This document shows, piece after piece, positions 3,622-5,725 of a stretch of 5,725 nucleotides of DNA. The notes beneath the pieces were generated by a model that was given only the letters and a program-made list of their open reading frames with translations, ran no database searches and had not been told where the DNA came from. The DNA comes from CAZAEL01 sp964484135 (lineage in GTDB: Bacteria; Elusimicrobiota; Elusimicrobia; FEN-1173): positions 1-5,725 of the forward strand of contig CAZAEL010000082.1 of NCBI GenBank assembly GCA_964484135.1, written 5' to 3'. A program made the translations under genes and the position numbers. Numbering within the stretch: the first letter of the stretch is position 1; every line of letters begins with the position of its first letter.

Positions 3622-5725
3622 TCACGCCGGGGAGGAAACCGCGTTCTCCAGGACGCTGAAGTAATGGGCTTCCGGATGGTGGAACACCAGGGCCGACACG
3701 CTGGCCTCGGGCTCCATCATGTTGTTTTCCGTGAGGCGCACGTCCAGGGACTTTTCCGGCTCCAGGAGCCGGAAGAGCTTGACCTGGTCCTCCATGTTGG
3801 GGCAGGCGGGATAGCCGAAGCTCACCCGGATGCCCCGGTACTTGGTCTGGAGCTTGTCCTGGATGGTCATGTCCGGCGGGTCGCCGATGCCCCACATGGT
3901 GCGGATGCGGTCGTGCAGAAGCTCCGCGAACCCCTCGGCGGACTCGATGGCGATGGCCTGGATGGCATGGGACTTGAAGTAGTCCCCCTTTTCCCGGTAT
4001 TCCGCGGAAATCTCCTTGACCTGGTCGCCGCAGGTCACCACGAACATGGCCAAATAATCCATCTTGCCCCCGGACTTGGGCAGGACGTAGTCGCTCAGGC
4101 AGAGGAATTCCCCGCCGGACTGCCGCGGAAACTCAAAGGTGTCCAAAAGTTTCTTCCCCGCGGGCGAGTCGTACACCAAGACCCGGTCTCCGTCGGACTG
4201 CGCCGCGAAGAACTTCCAGGTGGCGCGGGGCTTGAGCAGTTTTTTGGCCACGATCTCGGCCTGCAGCTCGGTCACGGCCCGGTGGAGTTTTTCGGCCTTC
4301 TCGTCCTTGCGGGTCAGGAGCCGCTGGAGCTGGCCCCGCAGGCCCAGGTGCTTGCCGTACAGCATCACCGGGTTGATGTACTTGAAAATTTCGTCCACGG
4401 AAAAATCCTTCAGCACGTGCAGCTTCAGGTCGGGCGGCTGGGGCGGGGTGTAGTTCCGTTTCACCTTGGAAACGCCCGGCGCCGCGGCCGGGGCGGACGC
4501 GGCCGGCGCCAGGCCCGCGGCCCGCAGGCGCGCCTGTGTCTCGGCGTTCTTCTTGAGCAGGGCGTCCCTTTCCATGGGGTCCATGAACCGGTTGGCCAGG
4601 TCCAGGCCGGACATGGCGTCCTTGGCGTAGAACACCGTCTTGCCGTACTGCACCGCGATCTTGGAGGCCGTGAACTTTTCGGACAAGGCGGCCCCGCCCA
4701 CCAGCACGGGCAGGTCGATGCCCGCCGTTTTCAAATCTTCCACGGTCACCACCATCTGCTGGGCGGACTTCACCAGGAGCCCGGACAGCCCGATCATGTC
4801 GGGGTCGTGCTGCCGGACGGCCTTGATGAGCTCCTCGGGCGGGCACTTGATGCCCAGGTCGACGATCTCATAGCCGTTGTTCTTCAAAATGATGTGCACC
4901 AGGTTCTTGCCGATGTCGTGCACGTCCCCCTTCACCGTGGCCAGCAGGATCTTCCCCCGGCTGGCCGCGTCGCTCTTGTCCATGTGGGGCTCCAGGTGCG
5001 CCACCGCGGCCTTCATGACCTCCGCGGACTGCAAGACTTCGGCCACGATCATCTCGTTCTTGCCGAAGAGCCGCCCCACCTCGTCCATGCCCTTCATCAG
5101 GGGGCCGTTGATGATGTCCAGGGGCCTCCTCCCCTGCTTCAGCAGGGCGTCCAGGTCTTCGGTCAGGCCTTCTTTCGAGCCTTCGATCACGTTCCGCGGC
5201 AGGCGCTCGTCGATGGGAAGGGCCGAGCGGTTGTCCGCTTTCTTCGTGGCCTGCTTGGCGCGGAAATGGTTGGCGAAGGCCGCCACCGCCGCCTCGGAGG
5301 TCTCCCGCGTGGAGAAGAGCAGGTCGTTGGCCAGCTTTTTCTCGTTCTCCGGGATGGAGGGGTACCGGGCCAGCTTCTCGGAGTTGACGATGGCCATGTC
5401 CAGGCCGGCCTGCACGTTGTGGTACAGGTACACCGCGTTCAGCACCTCGCGGCCCGCCTCCGGCAGGCCGAAGGACACGTTGCTGATGCCCAAAATGGTC
5501 TTGCACCGGGGAAAGGCCCGCTTGATGAGCCGCACCCCTTCGATGGTCTCCTGCGCCGAGCCGATGTAGTTCACGTCTCCCGTGGCGATGGGAAAAACCA
5601 GGGGGTCGAAGATCAAGTCTTCCGGCGCCAGGCCGTACTTTTCGGTCAGGAGCTTGTAGCTCCGCTCCGCGATGGCCAGCTTGCGCTGGCGCGTCACGGC
5701 CATGCCCTGCTGCTTGTTCTCATCG
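3622..5725 (-). CDS. metH: Cobalamin-dependent methionine synthase MetH, C-terminal portion (5' partial)
   Basis: Transfers a methyl group from methyltetrahydrofolate through cobalamin to homocysteine. The frame continues past the right edge, so the homocysteine-binding domain and the first part of the pterin domain lie outside. Residues are counted from the internal Met at 5703. Present are the second half of the pterin barrel (to about 150, with IFDPLVFPIATG and TILGISNVSFGLP), the cobalamin cap (163-245), the B12 Rossmann domain (250-390) and the AdoMet reactivation domain (425-690). Key residues match the E. coli triad: His262 (axial ligand, in GDVHDIGKN), Asp260 and Ser313. The reactivation domain has RVSFGYPACPN (626-636) where E. 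coli has RPAPGYPACPE, and LTENNMMEPEASVSA before the end. An Ala/Pro-rich linker (395-410) joins the B12 and reactivation domains. The C-terminus stops soon after HYFSV, about 30-35 residues earlier than E. coli MetH. It is the first gene of the visible operon. Confidence 0.96.
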   Translation of the reverse strand, partial: DENKQQGMAVTRQRKLAIAERSYKLLTEKYGLAPEDLIFDPLVFPIATGDVNYIGSAQETIEGVRLIKRAFPRCKTILGISNVSFGLPEAGREVLNAVYLYHNVQAGLDMAIVNSEKLARYPSIPENEKKLANDLLFSTRETSEAAVAAFANHFRAKQATKKADNRSALPIDERLPRNVIEGSKEGLTEDLDALLKQGRRPLDIINGPLMKGMDEVGRLFGKNEMIVAEVLQSAEVMKAAVAHLEPHMDKSDAASRGKILLATVKGDVHDIGKNLVHIILKNNGYEIVDLGIKCPPEELIKAVRQHDPDMIGLSGLLVKSAQQMVVTVEDLKTAGIDLPVLVGGAALSEKFTASKIAVQYGKTVFYAKDAMSGLDLANRFMDPMERDALLKKNAETQARLRAAGLAPAASAPAAAPGVSKVKRNYTPPQPPDLKLHVLKDFSVDEIFKYINPVMLYGKHLGLRGQLQRLLTRKDEKAEKLHRAVTELQAEIVAKKLLKPRATWKFFAAQSDGDRVLVYDSPAGKKLLDTFEFPRQSGGEFLCLSDYVLPKSGGKMDYLAMFVVTCGDQVKEISAEYREKGDYFKSHAIQAIAIESAEGFAELLHDRIRTMWGIGDPPDMTIQDKLQTKYRGIRVSFGYPACPNMEDQVKLFRLLEPEKSLDVRLTENNMMEPEASVSALVFHHPEAHYFSVLENAVSSPA

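Noticed and set aside
2510..3664. Long plus-strand open frames opposite nnrS, and similar ones opposite nifS, nifU and metH
   Set aside because: They lie antisense to well-supported genes, have skewed Gly/Arg/Pro or Ser/Arg compositions, no family motifs and no convincing ribosome sites; GC-rich DNA commonly leaves such frames open.
3620..3895. N-terminal extension of the NnrS-like frame by 92 residues
   Set aside because: The stretch is the metH 3' end read in another frame, its translation is low-complexity Gly/Pro/Arg, and the ATG at 3619 begins where the family begins.
4492..4540. Ala/Pro-rich stretch in MetH as a possible frameshift or junction artefact
   Set aside because: It falls exactly between the cobalamin and reactivation domains, where a flexible linker is expected, and the frame is continuous on both sides.
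5701..5703. ATG at 5703 as the true start of the MetH gene
   Set aside because: The frame is open to the window edge, and the residues before it (DENKQQG) match the usual MetH sequence at this point in the pterin domain, so the gene continues outside.

Overview
This is a GC-rich bacterial chromosomal window with dense gene packing. Four genes on the minus strand form a tight operon, read from the right edge leftwards: a C-terminal metH portion (cobalamin-dependent methionine synthase, running off the right end), an NnrS-family membrane protein, a NifS/IscS-type cysteine desulfurase and an IscU/NifU-type Fe-S scaffold. Gaps between them are 2, 1 and 27 bases. On the plus strand at the left, a small DUF1353-family gene converges on the operon, preceded by the 3' end of an unidentified reading frame. 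The phylum cannot be fixed from this window. High GC, Clostridium-type NifU/NifS, a short-form MetH and a 'CATTGCGAGG' palindromic repeat fit many environmental bacterial lineages (deltaproteobacterial, Elusimicrobia/Omnitrophota-like and others).

Layout: 3-137 (+) tail of an upstream reading frame; 148-648 (+) DUF1353 protein; 649-780 convergent intergenic region holding a 93-base palindromic repeat (668-760), which with an adjacent T7 run looks like the operon's terminator; 781-1158 (-) nifU/iscU; 1182-1209 a four-unit heptamer repeat with a G-quadruplex pattern, overlapping the nifS stop; 1186-2409 (-) nifS; 2411-3619 (-) nnrS-like; 3622-5725 (-) metH, partial. No tRNA, rRNA, CRISPR array or transposase was seen.

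How the genes may fit together: NifS supplies persulfide sulfur to the NifU scaffold for Fe-S cluster building. NnrS proteins are linked to nitric oxide exposure and protection of iron metabolism, and both Fe-S proteins and cobalamin enzymes are NO-sensitive. The grouping could therefore be a nitrosative-stress or metal-cofactor maintenance operon, but that is inference.

The most unusual points are the scaffold's missing first cluster-ligand cysteine (His in its place), a roughly ten-residue insertion just before the catalytic cysteine loop of NifS, and the heptamer/G4 element that supplies the last seven codons and stop of nifS. I see no evidence of a wholly new multi-gene system; the novelty lies in these variants and in the gene grouping.
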